Below are positions 7,803-18,672 of a DNA stretch of 64,000 nucleotides, one piece after another. The stretch covers positions 31,838-95,837 of the forward strand of contig NZ_JAAUOE010000024.1 in the NCBI RefSeq assembly GCF_017114915.1, given 5' to 3'. The notes below the pieces were generated by a model, which worked only from the letters and a program-made list of their open reading frames with translations, was not told where the DNA came from and did not search any database. Position numbers and translations under genes: made by a program. Position 1 is the first letter of the stretch. Each line of letters starts with the position of its first letter. This DNA is from Pseudomonas frederiksbergensis (GTDB lineage Bacteria > Pseudomonadota > Gammaproteobacteria > Pseudomonadales > Pseudomonadaceae).

Positions 7803-9197
7803 TCAAAAAAGCCGGTTGAGGCCATCGTACGCCGCTACCCGATAGGCTTCAGCCATGGTCGGGTAGTTGAACGTCGTGTTGACGAAGTACTTCAGGGTGT
7901 TCAATTCGCCCGGCTGGTTCATGATCGCCTGACCGATGTGCACGATCTCCGACGCCTGATAACCGAAGCAGTGAACGCCCAGCACTTCCAGCGTCTCGCG
8001 GTGGAACAGGATCTTCAGCATGCCCTGAGGCTCGCCAGCGATCTGCGCCCGCGCCATGCTCTTGAAGAACGCCTTGCCGACTTCGTACGGCACCTTGGCC
8101 TGAGTCAGCTCTTGCTCGTTCTTGCCGATCGAGCTGATCTCCGGAATGGTGTAGATGCCAGTCGGCACGTCGTTGACGAAGCGCCAGCTGTTGTTATCGA
8201 CGATGCTGCCAGCGGCCGAACGGCCCTGGTCATGGGCGGCACTGGCCAGGCTCGGCCAGCCGATCACGTCACCGGCGCCATAAATGTTCGGCACGCAGGT
8301 GCGATAGGCCTCGTCCACTTCGATCTGGCCACGGCCGTTGACTTTCACGCCAATGTTTTCCAGACCCAACTGGTCGGTGTTGCCGGTACGGCCGTTGCAC
8401 CAGAGCAAGGCATCGGCCTTGATCTTCTTGCCGGACTTGAGGTGCAGGATCACGCCGTTGTCCACGCCTTCGACGCGGTCGTAGTCTTCGTTGTGACGAA
8501 CCGTGATGTTGTTGTTGCTGAAGTGGTAGCTCAGGGCCTGGGAAATTTCCGAGTCGAGGAAGCTCAGCAACTGACCACGGTTATCCACCAGTTCAACCAA
8601 TACACCCAGACCACTGAAGATCGAGGCGTACTCGCAACCGATCACGCCGGCGCCGTAAACGATGAGTTTGCGCGGGGTGTGGCCGAGGCTGAGGATGGTG
8701 TCGCTATCGTAGATACGCGGGTGATGGAAATCGATGTCCGCCGGGCGATAAGGACGCGAGCCGGTGGCGATGATGATGTGCTTGGCCACCAGTTTTTCGA
8801 CCACGCCATTGGCGCAGACCACTTCGATGGTTTGCTCGTCGGCGAAGCTGCCGGTGCCGAAGAACACGTCGACGCGGTTACGGGCGTAGTAGCCGGTGCG
8901 CGAGGCGACCTGTTTGGAGATGACTTTTTCAGCGCTTTTCAACACGTCCGGGAACGAGAACCAGCGCGGCTCACCGATGGCCCGGAACATCGGGTTGGTG
9001 TTGAACTGCATGATCTGCCGGACCGAGTGACGCAAGGCCTTGGACGGGATGGTGCCCAGGTGGGTGCAGTTGCCGCCGACCTGGCGACGGCTATCGACCA
9101 TCGCCACCTTGCGCCCTGCCTTGGCGGCGTTCATTGCCGCGCCTTCTCCCGCCGGGCCGGAACCCAACACCACCACATCGTAGTTGTAGACAGCCAT
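7803..9197 (-). CDS. sthA: Soluble pyridine nucleotide transhydrogenase
   Basis: A 464-residue cytoplasmic flavoprotein that transfers hydride between NADPH and NAD+, balancing the two pools. It shows the FAD dinucleotide fold VVLGSGPAGEGAAMNAAK at the N-terminus, the Sth-type substitution of the redox disulphide (GGNCTHLGTIPSKALRH, where the second Cys of relatives is Thr), the NAD-binding GAGVIGCEYASIFSGLG, and FAD motif NIYGAGDVIGWPSL. The C-terminal dimer domain is full length. It is an isolated cistron convergent with the phosphodiesterase gene, with about 200 bases of upstream non-coding DNA before the apbE gene end. Confidence 0.95.
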   Translation of the reverse strand: MAVYNYDVVVLGSGPAGEGAAMNAAKAGRKVAMVDSRRQVGGNCTHLGTIPSKALRHSVRQIMQFNTNPMFRAIGEPRWFSFPDVLKSAEKVISKQVASRTGYYARNRVDVFFGTGSFADEQTIEVVCANGVVEKLVAKHIIIATGSRPYRPADIDFHHPRIYDSDTILSLGHTPRKLIVYGAGVIGCEYASIFSGLGVLVELVDNRGQLLSFLDSEISQALSYHFSNNNITVRHNEDYDRVEGVDNGVILHLKSGKKIKADALLWCNGRTGNTDQLGLENIGVKVNGRGQIEVDEAYRTCVPNIYGAGDVIGWPSLASAAHDQGRSAAGSIVDNNSWRFVNDVPTGIYTIPEISSIGKNEQELTQAKVPYEVGKAFFKSMARAQIAGEPQGMLKILFHRETLEVLGVHCFGYQASEIVHIGQAIMNQPGELNTLKYFVNTTFNYPTMAEAYRVAAYDGLNRLF

Positions 9198-9405
9198 GCG
9201 TACTCCTCAGAACAGGCCGCGGCGCCCTCGGCACCTGCGGCTAAATCACGCCGATTCGGCGGCGTGAAGGAACAATTTGGGGCCAGTGCAGAACCCGGAC
9301 ACAGTCTATAGAAGCGTCAACGCCGCGCACATTAACCCTTGGTCGCGTCGTAGGCTAGTTTTGCCTGCACTACAAAGCCATCGAAAAATGCTTTTGCTGG
9401 CGCAA

Positions 9406-10422
9406 TCACTCGGTTTTCTCACCCGTCAGGCGCTCAAAAGCCTGATTGGTGCGAGTGACAAAACCTGTATCGGCACGAATCACAAAGAATGCAGCAATGT
9501 CATGCGTCTGGGCATAGTCCCAACCCCGTTCAGGGCCAAGAATCAGCAACAGCGTCGATAAGCCATCGGCCATCAGCGCTGAAGGATGAATCACCGTGAC
9601 TGACGCCAGGGTGTGTAGGACCGGCGCACCGGTGCGGGCATCGAAGGTGTGGGAGTAGCGCTGACCACCCTGCTCGAAATAGTTACGGTAGTCACCGGAG
9701 GTGGACACACCGTAGCCGTCGACGGCGATGATGCGCTTGGCCACTTGCTGGTCATCGCGGGGTTCTTCCAGAGCGATGCGCCACGGTGAGCCGTCGAGTT
9801 TTTTACCGACAGCCTTGAGTTCGCCGGTGGCTTCGGCGAGGTAGTTGTGGATGCCCAGCGTTTCGAGTTTTGCGGCAATCGTGTCGACCGCGTAACCGGC
9901 CGCGATGCTGTTGAAGTCGACCTCGACGGCGGCGTCCTTGCACAACCGGTCGCCGTCGATGCGCAAGTGACGATAACCGACGCGCTGCTGCACCTCGGCC
10001 AGCGCTTCGGCGCTCGGAACTTTTTCCTCACGCGCCTGCGGGCCAAATCCCCAGAGGTTGAGCAGTGGTTCCACCGTCAGGTCGTAGGAGCCTTCACTTT
10101 GCAAAGACAATCGCTCACCAACGCGGACCAAATCGAGGACCGGCGTGGGCATTTTCTGACAGTGGTTGGCGGGCAAATTGTTGAAGCGCTCGATGTCGGA
10201 GTCACTGCGATAGGTCGAGAATTGTCGATCCACTTGGGCGAGGATATTTTCCACTTCGGCCTGCACCGCTTTCGGCCCGGGCGTAGAGGCATGTCTTACG
10301 TATTGAATGGAATAACGACTGCCCATGGTCGGGCCGTCGAAGCGTTCCAGACTGTCACCGTTGCCGCAACCGGACAAAACACCGGCCAGCACTACAAGTC
10401 CACCCCACCGTCCAGTTAACAA
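9406..10422 (-). CDS. apbE: FAD:protein FMN transferase, lipoprotein (ApbE)
   Basis: A 338-residue lipoprotein that attaches FMN to Thr in target flavoproteins such as NqrB/C or RnfD/G. It has a lipobox LAGVLSGC followed by the ApbE fold: DGPTMGSRYSIQY, the FSTYRSDSDIERFN substrate region, EVDFNSIAAGYAVD, GDYRNYFEQGG, YSHTFDARTG and the metal site DGLSTLLLILG. The start is taken as TTG at 10422 because a strong GAGGGGAG lies seven bases upstream and the signal peptide then begins cleanly; an ATG at 10455 would add 11 polar residues. A four-codon frame ATG-AAG-ATT-TGT-TAA overlaps this start. Confidence 0.88.
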   Translation of the reverse strand: MLTGRWGGLVVLAGVLSGCGNGDSLERFDGPTMGSRYSIQYVRHASTPGPKAVQAEVENILAQVDRQFSTYRSDSDIERFNNLPANHCQKMPTPVLDLVRVGERLSLQSEGSYDLTVEPLLNLWGFGPQAREEKVPSAEALAEVQQRVGYRHLRIDGDRLCKDAAVEVDFNSIAAGYAVDTIAAKLETLGIHNYLAEATGELKAVGKKLDGSPWRIALEEPRDDQQVAKRIIAVDGYGVSTSGDYRNYFEQGGQRYSHTFDARTGAPVLHTLASVTVIHPSALMADGLSTLLLILGPERGWDYAQTHDIAAFFVIRADTGFVTRTNQAFERLTGEKTE

Positions 10423-10468
10423 ATCTTCATCTCCCCTCAAAACCGCGCCCGCCATTATGGGCTTCAGA

Positions 10469-10557
10469 ATGCATGGGAGCGAGGCCTGCCTCAGCTGCCT
10501 GTCAGACGAGAAACGGTGCCTGATTGATCGCCTTCGCGGGCAAGCCCGCTCCTACAT
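10469..10557. repeat. REP pair (REPIN-like), one arm degenerate
   Basis: The right arm is a clean REP (CGCCTTCGCGGGCAAGCCCGCTCCTACAT). The left arm, ATGCATGGGAGCGAGGCCTGCC, is a degraded inverse copy. The unit sits between the end of the LysR gene and the start of apbE. Confidence 0.7.
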
Positions 10558-10562
10558 GGCTG

Positions 10563-11489
10563 TCAAACGGCACGCAGCCAAGGTGGCCCTTGCACGAATC
10601 TGGCCTCAAGCCATTCCTTGAAAGCCGTGAGGGTCGCCGGTGTAAACGCAGCTGATGCGCGCACCAGATAAATTCCGCCCTGGGCGTCCAGATCCCATTC
10701 CGGCAGAACGCGCACCAACTGGCCGTTGGCGGTCTCCCGGCTCATCAGCCACTCGCCGGCGCCCAGGATACCGACGCCGGCCTTGGCCGCAGCGAGCAAC
10801 GACTCACCGTCATTGGAGGTCAAGGTTCCCCTGGTGATGACCTTCTCGTGCCGATCGCCCTTGGACAAGCGCCATTCAGGGAACGCCGCCAGGCCGGTAA
10901 AGCCCAGGCAATTGTGATCGGTCAGTTGCTTCGGGCTGGTCGGTAAACCGTGCTGCTCTATATAGGCGGGTGAAGCGCAGAGGATGCGGCGATGATCGCT
11001 GAGCTTCTTCGCCACCAGGCGATTGTCGTTCAATTCGCCGATACGAATCGCCGCGTCGAATCCTTCGGCAATGATGTCGACGACGCGATCGCTGTAATCC
11101 ACCTCGACGGACACCAGCGGATGAGCCGCCAGAAATTCCGGCAACATCGACGCCAGCCAAAGGCGCCCCATCGCGGCGGGAAAAGCCAGGCGCAAAACGC
11201 CGCGCACCTGCGCGGCGCCCAGTGACGCTTCCTGTTCGGCCTCGATGATCAACCCCGTCGCAGAGCGCAGACGTTCGACGAGGCGGTTGCCGGCATCGGT
11301 CAAGCGCACCTGACGCGTCGTACGCTCCATCAGCCGCACGCCCAAACGCTTTTCCATGGCCGCCAGGCGCTTTGAAATCACCGTCGGATGACGTTGCAGC
11401 AGGCGCCCGGCGGCCACGAATGAATGCGCCGAAGCGACCGCAAGCAGCGCGGCAATTTCATCGATATGTCGGCTGTCCAGTGGGTTCAC
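10563..11489 (-). CDS. LysR-type transcriptional regulator
   Basis: A 308-residue DNA-binding regulator. The N-terminal winged helix includes IAALLAVASAHSFVAAGRLL and HPTVISKRLAAMEKRLGVRL, then the long linker helix and the periplasmic-binding-like effector domain (SVEVDYSDRVVDIIAEGFDAAIRIGEL). A longer frame exists upstream, but a GTG at 11489 preceded by AAGAAGAG gives the usual LysR length and a good ribosome site, so it is preferred. It lies 28 bases downstream of the quinone oxidoreductase gene on the same strand, so the two are probably cotranscribed and the regulator may control that operon. The effector is unknown. Confidence 0.85.
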   Translation of the reverse strand: MNPLDSRHIDEIAALLAVASAHSFVAAGRLLQRHPTVISKRLAAMEKRLGVRLMERTTRQVRLTDAGNRLVERLRSATGLIIEAEQEASLGAAQVRGVLRLAFPAAMGRLWLASMLPEFLAAHPLVSVEVDYSDRVVDIIAEGFDAAIRIGELNDNRLVAKKLSDHRRILCASPAYIEQHGLPTSPKQLTDHNCLGFTGLAAFPEWRLSKGDRHEKVITRGTLTSNDGESLLAAAKAGVGILGAGEWLMSRETANGQLVRVLPEWDLDAQGGIYLVRASAAFTPATLTAFKEWLEARFVQGPPWLRAV

Positions 11490-11517
11490 GAAACACTCTT
11501 CTTTCAGATAGAGGCAG

Positions 11518-12492
11518 TCAGGGTTTGAGGACAATCGTTCCGCGAGATTGGCCACCTTGCAGATCGGCATGGGCCTTGGCCACATCGGCCAACGCATAGC
11601 GGCCCCAGATGCCGGGCTTGATTATGCCCGCCTCGACCGCGGCCAGTACATCATTGGCCCGTTGCCGGTATTCAGTGATGTCGGCAGTGTGTGCGCCCAG
11701 TGAAGGACGGGTCAGGAACAACGAGCCCTTGGCATTGAGCGTGGCCAGTTCGACCGCTGTCGGCGCCCCGGAGGAGGCCCCGAAAGACACCATCAACCCA
11801 CGCGGTCGCAGGCAGTCGAGGGACGCTTCGAACGACACGCGCCCGATGGGATCGTAGACCACATCGGCTTTGTTGCCGTCGGTGATCTTCGCGACATCCG
11901 CGGCGAGCGTCCGGGCATCGAACACCAGCACCGCATCGCAACCCAGCGCCTTGGCTGTCTCGACGCTCTCGGCCCGGGACACAATGCCGATGACAAAAGC
12001 CCCCAGGTGTTTGGCCCACGTCGCCATGATCTGCCCAAGACCGCCCGCGACGCCATACAGAACCACGATGGTGCCGGGGCCGACCGGATAAGTCGTCTTG
12101 AGCAGGTACTGCGCGGTAATGCCTTTGAACAACACCGCGGCGGCCTCTTCAGCCGTCAACGCATCGGGAATCGGCACCAGCCGCTCAGCCGGGTACAACC
12201 GCGCACTGGCATAAGCACCAATAGGCCCCGTTGCGTACGCCACCCGGTCACCCACCTTGACGTTGCTCACCCCCGCGCCGATGGCGGCAACCCGGCCCGC
12301 CCCTTCAAGCCCCAGCCCCGACGGCAATGGCAGCGGTACGGCGCCGTTGCGCTGGGTCACATCGAGAAAGTTGACGCCAATCGCCTCTTGCTCCAGCCAG
12401 ACTTCACCCGGCCCCGGTTCACGCGCCGTCTCTTTCTCGATATTCATCACTTCAGGCGCGCCGGTGTGTGCGATACGAACGACTGAAACCAT
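11518..12492 (-). CDS. NADPH:quinone oxidoreductase (zinc-free MDR family)
   Basis: A 324-residue medium-chain dehydrogenase/reductase of the Qor type. The GroES-like domain comes first (GEVWLEQEAIGVNFLDVTQRNG, LGLEGAGRVAAIG), then a Rossmann domain with VVLYGVAGGLGQIMATWAKHLGAFVIG and FKGITAQYLL, the usual Qor signature. No zinc-ligand Cys cluster is present, as expected. It would reduce quinones with NADPH, a detoxification role in the cytoplasm. The start has GAGGGAAT ten bases upstream. A LysR gene follows closely on the same strand, suggesting quinone- or electrophile-responsive control. Confidence 0.85.
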   Translation of the reverse strand: MVSVVRIAHTGAPEVMNIEKETAREPGPGEVWLEQEAIGVNFLDVTQRNGAVPLPLPSGLGLEGAGRVAAIGAGVSNVKVGDRVAYATGPIGAYASARLYPAERLVPIPDALTAEEAAAVLFKGITAQYLLKTTYPVGPGTIVVLYGVAGGLGQIMATWAKHLGAFVIGIVSRAESVETAKALGCDAVLVFDARTLAADVAKITDGNKADVVYDPIGRVSFEASLDCLRPRGLMVSFGASSGAPTAVELATLNAKGSLFLTRPSLGAHTADITEYRQRANDVLAAVEAGIIKPGIWGRYALADVAKAHADLQGGQSRGTIVLKP

Positions 12493-12576
12493 TGCCAGAT
12501 TCCCTCACTTCAGCGCAGCCCATCTGCGCGATGTGCGAGAAGTATCGGCATTCGATTTCAGGCGAACAATACAGCT

Positions 12577-13992
12577 TCACTGCAGTTCATTGCTGCACAC
12601 AGTGCAGCATGGTGAAACTCGCTGCGCCAAGGCGACAACAAGGGCCACGATGATCAACACCACGGCGACGGCAAACGTTATCCGCATACCGTTGGCCACG
12701 GCTGTAGGAGATGCGGTGCTGATGTCTGTCGTGGCCGAGGCAAGCGCAAACACAGCGCCCATCACCGAGGCCCCGGTGATCAGGCCCAGATTGCGCGACA
12801 GGCTGAGCAGGCCGGCAATCACGCCACGCTGGTCCGCACGGATGTCGGTCATGATCGCGGTGTTGTTGGCCGCCTGAAACAATGCATAGCTGGCGGTGAT
12901 CACCGCGATGGGCGCGAGGTAACCGAGAAGGCCCAATCCCGCCGGCATCATCGATAAAGCACCCGCGCCGAGCGCCATTGCCGCGAGCCCGACCAGGGTC
13001 ATGCGCCGACTGCCAAAACGGTCCACCAGGCGGCCGGCCGGCACGCCGGTCAACGCAGCCACCAACGGGCCGACCGACAAGGCGAAACCGACAAGTGCCG
13101 TGCCGAGGCCAAGCGCACCCGAGAGATAAAACGGCCCGACCACCAAGGTCGCCATCATCACCGTCGAAACGAGCGTGCTCATGGCCAGGCTGGCGCTCAA
13201 GCCCGGCTCGCGCAACAGCGCCAATTTGATCTGCGGCGATGCCACCCTGGCTTCAACGACGATGAAAAGCCCACCGCCTAAAACAGCCGTCAGCAGCAAC
13301 GCAATGTTCATCGGCCCCAGATCACCGGTCGTCATGGCCAACGCATACGCCGCCAGCGTCAGCGCCAGCAGCAATGTGCCTGCCTTGTCGAACCCCACCC
13401 GCCCCGCTTTCGCCCGCTGAACATCCGCAGGCAAATAGCGATACGCGAGCCAGATATTCAGCACACCCAGCGGCACGTTGATCAAAAAAATCGCCTGCCA
13501 GCCAACGCCGGCGATCAACATCCCACCGAGCGACGGCCCCAGGGTGGTGCCGATCGCCGACATCGTTCCGAGCAATCCCATGGCGCTGCCAGTCTTCTCT
13601 TTCGGCACCGTTTCACCGACAAACGCCACGGTCAGCGCCAGCATGACCGCCGCCCCCAGCCCCTGCACCGCCCGGGCGCCGACCAGCCACCCAAGCGACG
13701 GCGCCACACCGCAGGCCAGCGATGCCAGGGTAAAAATGGCGATGCCCGCCAGCAGCAAGCGCCGACGGCCGACGATGTCACCGAGCCGTCCGACGCTGAC
13801 GATCAGCGTGGTGATCGCCAGCAGATACGCCAGAACGATCCACTGCACTTGCTGGAAGGATGCATCGAATGCCTCGGCCAACGTCGGCAATCCCGCATTG
13901 GCGATGCTGGTGTCGAGTGAAGGCATCAACATCGATAGCGAAAGGCTGGCGAGTGCCCAATGCACCGAACCTGATTGAGCGATGAATTTCAT
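12577..13992 (-). CDS. MFS drug-efflux transporter, DHA2 (14-TM) family
   Basis: A 471-residue inner-membrane pump. Residues begin MKFIAQSGSVHWALAS and contain the DHA2 hallmarks: LDTSIANAGLPTLAEAFDAS (motif D1 in TM1), GRLGDIVGRRRLLLAG (motif A), RAVQGLGAAVMLAL (motif B) and GPSLGGMLIAGVGWQAIFLINVPLG (motif C). About 14 hydrophobic segments are visible. An upstream ATG would add 25 residues lacking hydrophobic character; the internal start is preferred. It is divergent from a LysR gene across a 128-base gap, the usual arrangement of a regulator and its efflux target. Substrate unknown; the Cys-rich end CCTVCSNELQ is unusual. Confidence 0.87.
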   Translation of the reverse strand: MKFIAQSGSVHWALASLSLSMLMPSLDTSIANAGLPTLAEAFDASFQQVQWIVLAYLLAITTLIVSVGRLGDIVGRRRLLLAGIAIFTLASLACGVAPSLGWLVGARAVQGLGAAVMLALTVAFVGETVPKEKTGSAMGLLGTMSAIGTTLGPSLGGMLIAGVGWQAIFLINVPLGVLNIWLAYRYLPADVQRAKAGRVGFDKAGTLLLALTLAAYALAMTTGDLGPMNIALLLTAVLGGGLFIVVEARVASPQIKLALLREPGLSASLAMSTLVSTVMMATLVVGPFYLSGALGLGTALVGFALSVGPLVAALTGVPAGRLVDRFGSRRMTLVGLAAMALGAGALSMMPAGLGLLGYLAPIAVITASYALFQAANNTAIMTDIRADQRGVIAGLLSLSRNLGLITGASVMGAVFALASATTDISTASPTAVANGMRITFAVAVVLIIVALVVALAQRVSPCCTVCSNELQ

Positions 13993-14120
13993 TGTCTGGC
14001 CACGTCTGAAAGGTAGATCAGCAGCGTATGCCCGCGCGTGACAAGGCGGAAGGCGCAGCATTTGCACTTGATAGATGCGTTTGACGCCATGTCAGCCCCG
14101 CGCCGTGCTAACGTTGCGCC

Positions 14121-15014
14121 ATGACAACTCCCGACCTCAATCTGCTGATTACCCTGGACGTGCTGCTCGCCGAAGGCAGCGTCGCCCGCGCCGCCCAACG
14201 ACTGCGGCTGAGCCCGTCGGCCATGAGCCGGGCGCTGGCGCGGTTGCGCGAAACGACGGGCGACCCGCTGCTGGTCCGGGCCGGACGCGGGCTGGTGCCG
14301 ACGCCCCGAGCGCTCGAGTTGCGTGGGCACGTCAGTCGATTGGTGCAAGACGCCGCAGCGGTGTTGCGCCCCGCCGAACAGCTCGACCTCAAGCAACTGG
14401 TACGAACATTCACGCTGCGCACCAGTGACGGTTTTGTCGAAAACTTCGGCCCGTCGCTGATTGCCCGCGTCGGCGAGCAAGCCCCCGGCGTGCGCTTGCA
14501 CTTTGTGCAGAAGCCAAGCAAGGACAGCGCCGCGCTTCGCGACGGTTCCGTCGATCTGGAAACCGGTGTGGTCGGCGGCACGACCAGCCCGGAAGTGCGC
14601 ACCCGCGCGTTGTTCGAAGATCGCTTCATCGGCGTCGTTCGTATGGGGCACTCGTTGAGCCAGGACGAGATCAGCGCCTCCCTTTATGCCGCAGGCCGGC
14701 ACATCCTGGTCTCACGGCGCGGGCTCGGTAAGGGGCCGATGGATCAAGCCCTGGACGCGCTGGGACTGCAGCGGGAGATCGTCACCGTCGTCGGCGGCTT
14801 CTCGGCCGCCCTGGCACTGGCTCGCGCCTCGGACCTGATCGCCACCGTGCCCGCCCGACATACCCGAAACCTGCGCACCAGTCTGCACAGTTTCGAGCTG
14901 CCGTTCGAGCTGCCGCCGATCACCATTTCGATGCTCTGGCATCCACGGATGGATGCCGACTCAGCGCACCGGTGGTTGCGTGAATGTGTTCGAGAGGTTT
15001 GTGCGCAATCCTGA
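14121..15014 (+). CDS. LysR-type transcriptional regulator next to MFS pump
   Basis: A 297-residue regulator with the winged helix LNLLITLDVLLAEGSVARAA and LSPSAMSRALARLRETTGDPLL, followed by an effector-binding domain (FTLRTSDGFVENFGPSLIARV). It starts with ATG after a weak ribosome site. The divergent MFS gene and the shared 128-base intergenic DNA suggest it controls that pump. The ligand cannot be told from sequence. Confidence 0.87.
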   Translation: MTTPDLNLLITLDVLLAEGSVARAAQRLRLSPSAMSRALARLRETTGDPLLVRAGRGLVPTPRALELRGHVSRLVQDAAAVLRPAEQLDLKQLVRTFTLRTSDGFVENFGPSLIARVGEQAPGVRLHFVQKPSKDSAALRDGSVDLETGVVGGTTSPEVRTRALFEDRFIGVVRMGHSLSQDEISASLYAAGRHILVSRRGLGKGPMDQALDALGLQREIVTVVGGFSAALALARASDLIATVPARHTRNLRTSLHSFELPFELPPITISMLWHPRMDADSAHRWLRECVREVCAQS

Positions 15015-15032
15015 TGTAAACACCCACCCTGT

Positions 15033-15061
15033 GTAGGAACTGCCGAAGGCTGCGATCTTTG
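15033..15061. repeat. REP-related fragment in the katG upstream region
   Basis: GTAGGAACTGCCGAAGGCTG followed by CGATCTTTG matches the dispersed GTAGGAGCTGCCGAAGGCTG type, seen again near 22346 and 29902. It lies in the 389-base gap before katG; the rest of that gap (to 15403) shows no gene and no recognised OxyR site, though it must hold the katG promoter. Confidence 0.7.
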
Positions 15062-15403
15062 CTCGGCTCCATCTTCCATGGCTCAAGTAAAAGACGCTGC
15101 CTATCACCCCCCAATACTCCCCCTATTAGCTGACTGCTTTATAGGCGTCTACCCTTATTGGAGCGCTGGCGTAAGCCGGCCGGTTAAGACCTGAGAAAAG
15201 ATACGAATGAGTCTGAAAGCGTACTAGGCTTGCCGTGGGCCACCGTGCTGGCAACTCGATTGCCGCTATCCGGATTTCCCGTGTGACCACGACGATCAAT
15301 TGATCGCACGGCTGCAGCCTATGTCATTGATTTCGCTCGTCGCTATTGCGTGCCCAACCCCGGGCCGGATAGCCGGATGAACACGACCAAAGGTAGCGCA
15401 TAC

Positions 15404-17617
<2,214 letters not shown>

Positions 17618-17634
17618 CTGTTTCTGAAAACCCG

Positions 17635-17668
17635 CAACGCCTCCCTCTGTGGAGGCGTTGTGCTTTTT
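17635..17668 (+). terminator. Intrinsic terminator of katG
   Basis: CAACGCCTCC and GGAGGCGTTG form a perfect 10-bp stem with a six-base loop, followed by TGCTTTTT. Confidence 0.9.
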
Positions 17669-17686
17669 GCTGGTCGCAGGAAGGGA

Positions 17687-17770
17687 TTAAACGGGAGAGA
17701 TCGTGGCAAGCGCACCAATCAAAAGGGTCAACACCAGAAATCCACCCAGGAAAATTGCCATCTTGCCCAT
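17687..17770 (-). CDS. 27-residue single-pass membrane peptide
   Basis: An open frame of 27 codons with a near-perfect ribosome site (GTAGGAGG, five bases before ATG). The peptide begins MGKMAIFLGGFLVLTLLIGA and ends with a short ATISPV tail: a two-residue basic start, then one hydrophobic helix of about 20 residues, the form of small inner-membrane proteins such as KdpF or CydX, though it resembles neither. It stands alone between katG (convergent) and the type VI immunity region. Function unknown; it may be a conserved Pseudomonas small protein missed by gene callers. Confidence 0.6.
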   Translation of the reverse strand: MGKMAIFLGGFLVLTLLIGALATISPV

Positions 17771-17855
17771 GGGGCCTCCTACGTTATGAGTTTGCGGTGC
17801 AGCGCCTGGCACGACTGCTGACCGTTCCGTCATTCTGAGCCGCAGACTGGGTGCA

Positions 17856-17985
17856 TTACAGATGCAGATAGCGCAGAAAAATACGGATCAGACCCGGAAT
17901 TCCTCTTTGCGAGCAGCCAGCCAACAGCAACCCAACCAGCAGGCCGGCGCATTTTTTGATTGGACCAGACAGTTTGATGATTGGC
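17856..17985 (-). pseudogene. Truncated copy of the DUF2931 lipoprotein gene (5' end)
   Basis: The minus-strand frame encodes KKCAGLLVGLLLAGCSQ followed by RGIPGLIRIFLRYLHL and a stop. The first part nearly repeats the signal peptide and lipobox of the intact downstream-strand neighbour (TKCAGLLVGLLLVGCSQSFA). The DNA match runs over about 50 bases (17905-17956 against 18596-18647) and then stops. No start codon remains in frame. This is a decayed tandem duplicate of the immunity-type gene. Confidence 0.75.
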
Positions 17986-18003
17986 GTGGCTGTGGGATTG
18001 TTG

Positions 18004-18672
18004 TCACCAGGAATCATAAGGAATCCCGAACTTCTCTACGTACGCCTTGGATGTTTCGGACAAGGGCCTATGCTTTCCGCCGGATTTGCCTTCATAAGGG
18101 CCTCTTGGGTTGATGGTTCCTACTACCCGAGCAATCTCGACCGACTTAAGGCAGGGGCCGCCGAGCCAGACCTTGGCAATGCCGCCCGGCGCCAGACCGA
18201 TGCCAATGTCGTCGCGGTAGTCGGTGATCCACTTGCCGTCCGCCCTGCAGAAGGCTTTTTCAGGTTTGCGCATGATCTCCCGGGCAGATTCGGGAATGAC
18301 GATGTAGGCCTCGTAGGTTTGCGGTTCGACGAGGGATTGCCAACGTACATAGATCAGTCGGGGCAGATCGAGCCTCGTGACATGGCGGCCTTTTCCTCTG
18401 CCGGGACTCTCTGGCCAGCCTGCGGGATTCCCCTTGTTGTTGGCAGGGGTGTGTATCGACGCAATTCCGGAGCCGACTCTTCGTAAAACGCGCTCGTGAA
18501 TATCCACCACATCGGCCGTTTCAATCCAAACTTCCATGTAATCGGGTGCTCCAAAGCCCAAGAACCATTCCTGGTGATCGGGCGATTGAGCGAAGCTTTG
18601 CGAGCAGCCAACCAACAGCAATCCAACCAGAAGGCCTGCGCATTTTGTGAACAGACAGACGGAGTTATTCAT
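18004..18672 (-). CDS. DUF2931 family lipoprotein, probable immunity protein of the VgrG-lipase
   Basis: A 222-residue putative lipoprotein: N-terminal hydrophobic LLVGLLLVGC lipobox (lipid Cys at about residue 23), then a soluble domain with EWFLGFGAPDYMEVWIET, LPRLIYVRWQSLVEPQTYEAYIVIPE and WITDYRDDIGIGLAPGGIAKVWL, the pattern I associate with DUF2931. Its ATG overlaps the stop of the VgrG-DUF2235 gene by eight bases, so it is translationally coupled to that effector. A periplasmic lipoprotein coupled to a type VI phospholipase fits an immunity protein protecting membranes from self-intoxication; this role is inferred, not shown. A broken duplicate lies just downstream. Confidence 0.75.
   Translation of the reverse strand: MNNSVCLFTKCAGLLVGLLLVGCSQSFAQSPDHQEWFLGFGAPDYMEVWIETADVVDIHERVLRRVGSGIASIHTPANNKGNPAGWPESPGRGKGRHVTRLDLPRLIYVRWQSLVEPQTYEAYIVIPESAREIMRKPEKAFCRADGKWITDYRDDIGIGLAPGGIAKVWLGGPCLKSVEIARVVGTINPRGPYEGKSGGKHRPLSETSKAYVEKFGIPYDSW

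Noticed and set aside
10416..10430. Four-codon frame ATG-AAG-ATT-TGT-TAA at the apbE start
   Set aside because: The ribosome site directly abuts its ATG (no spacing) and fits the TTG start instead; noted only in the apbE entry.
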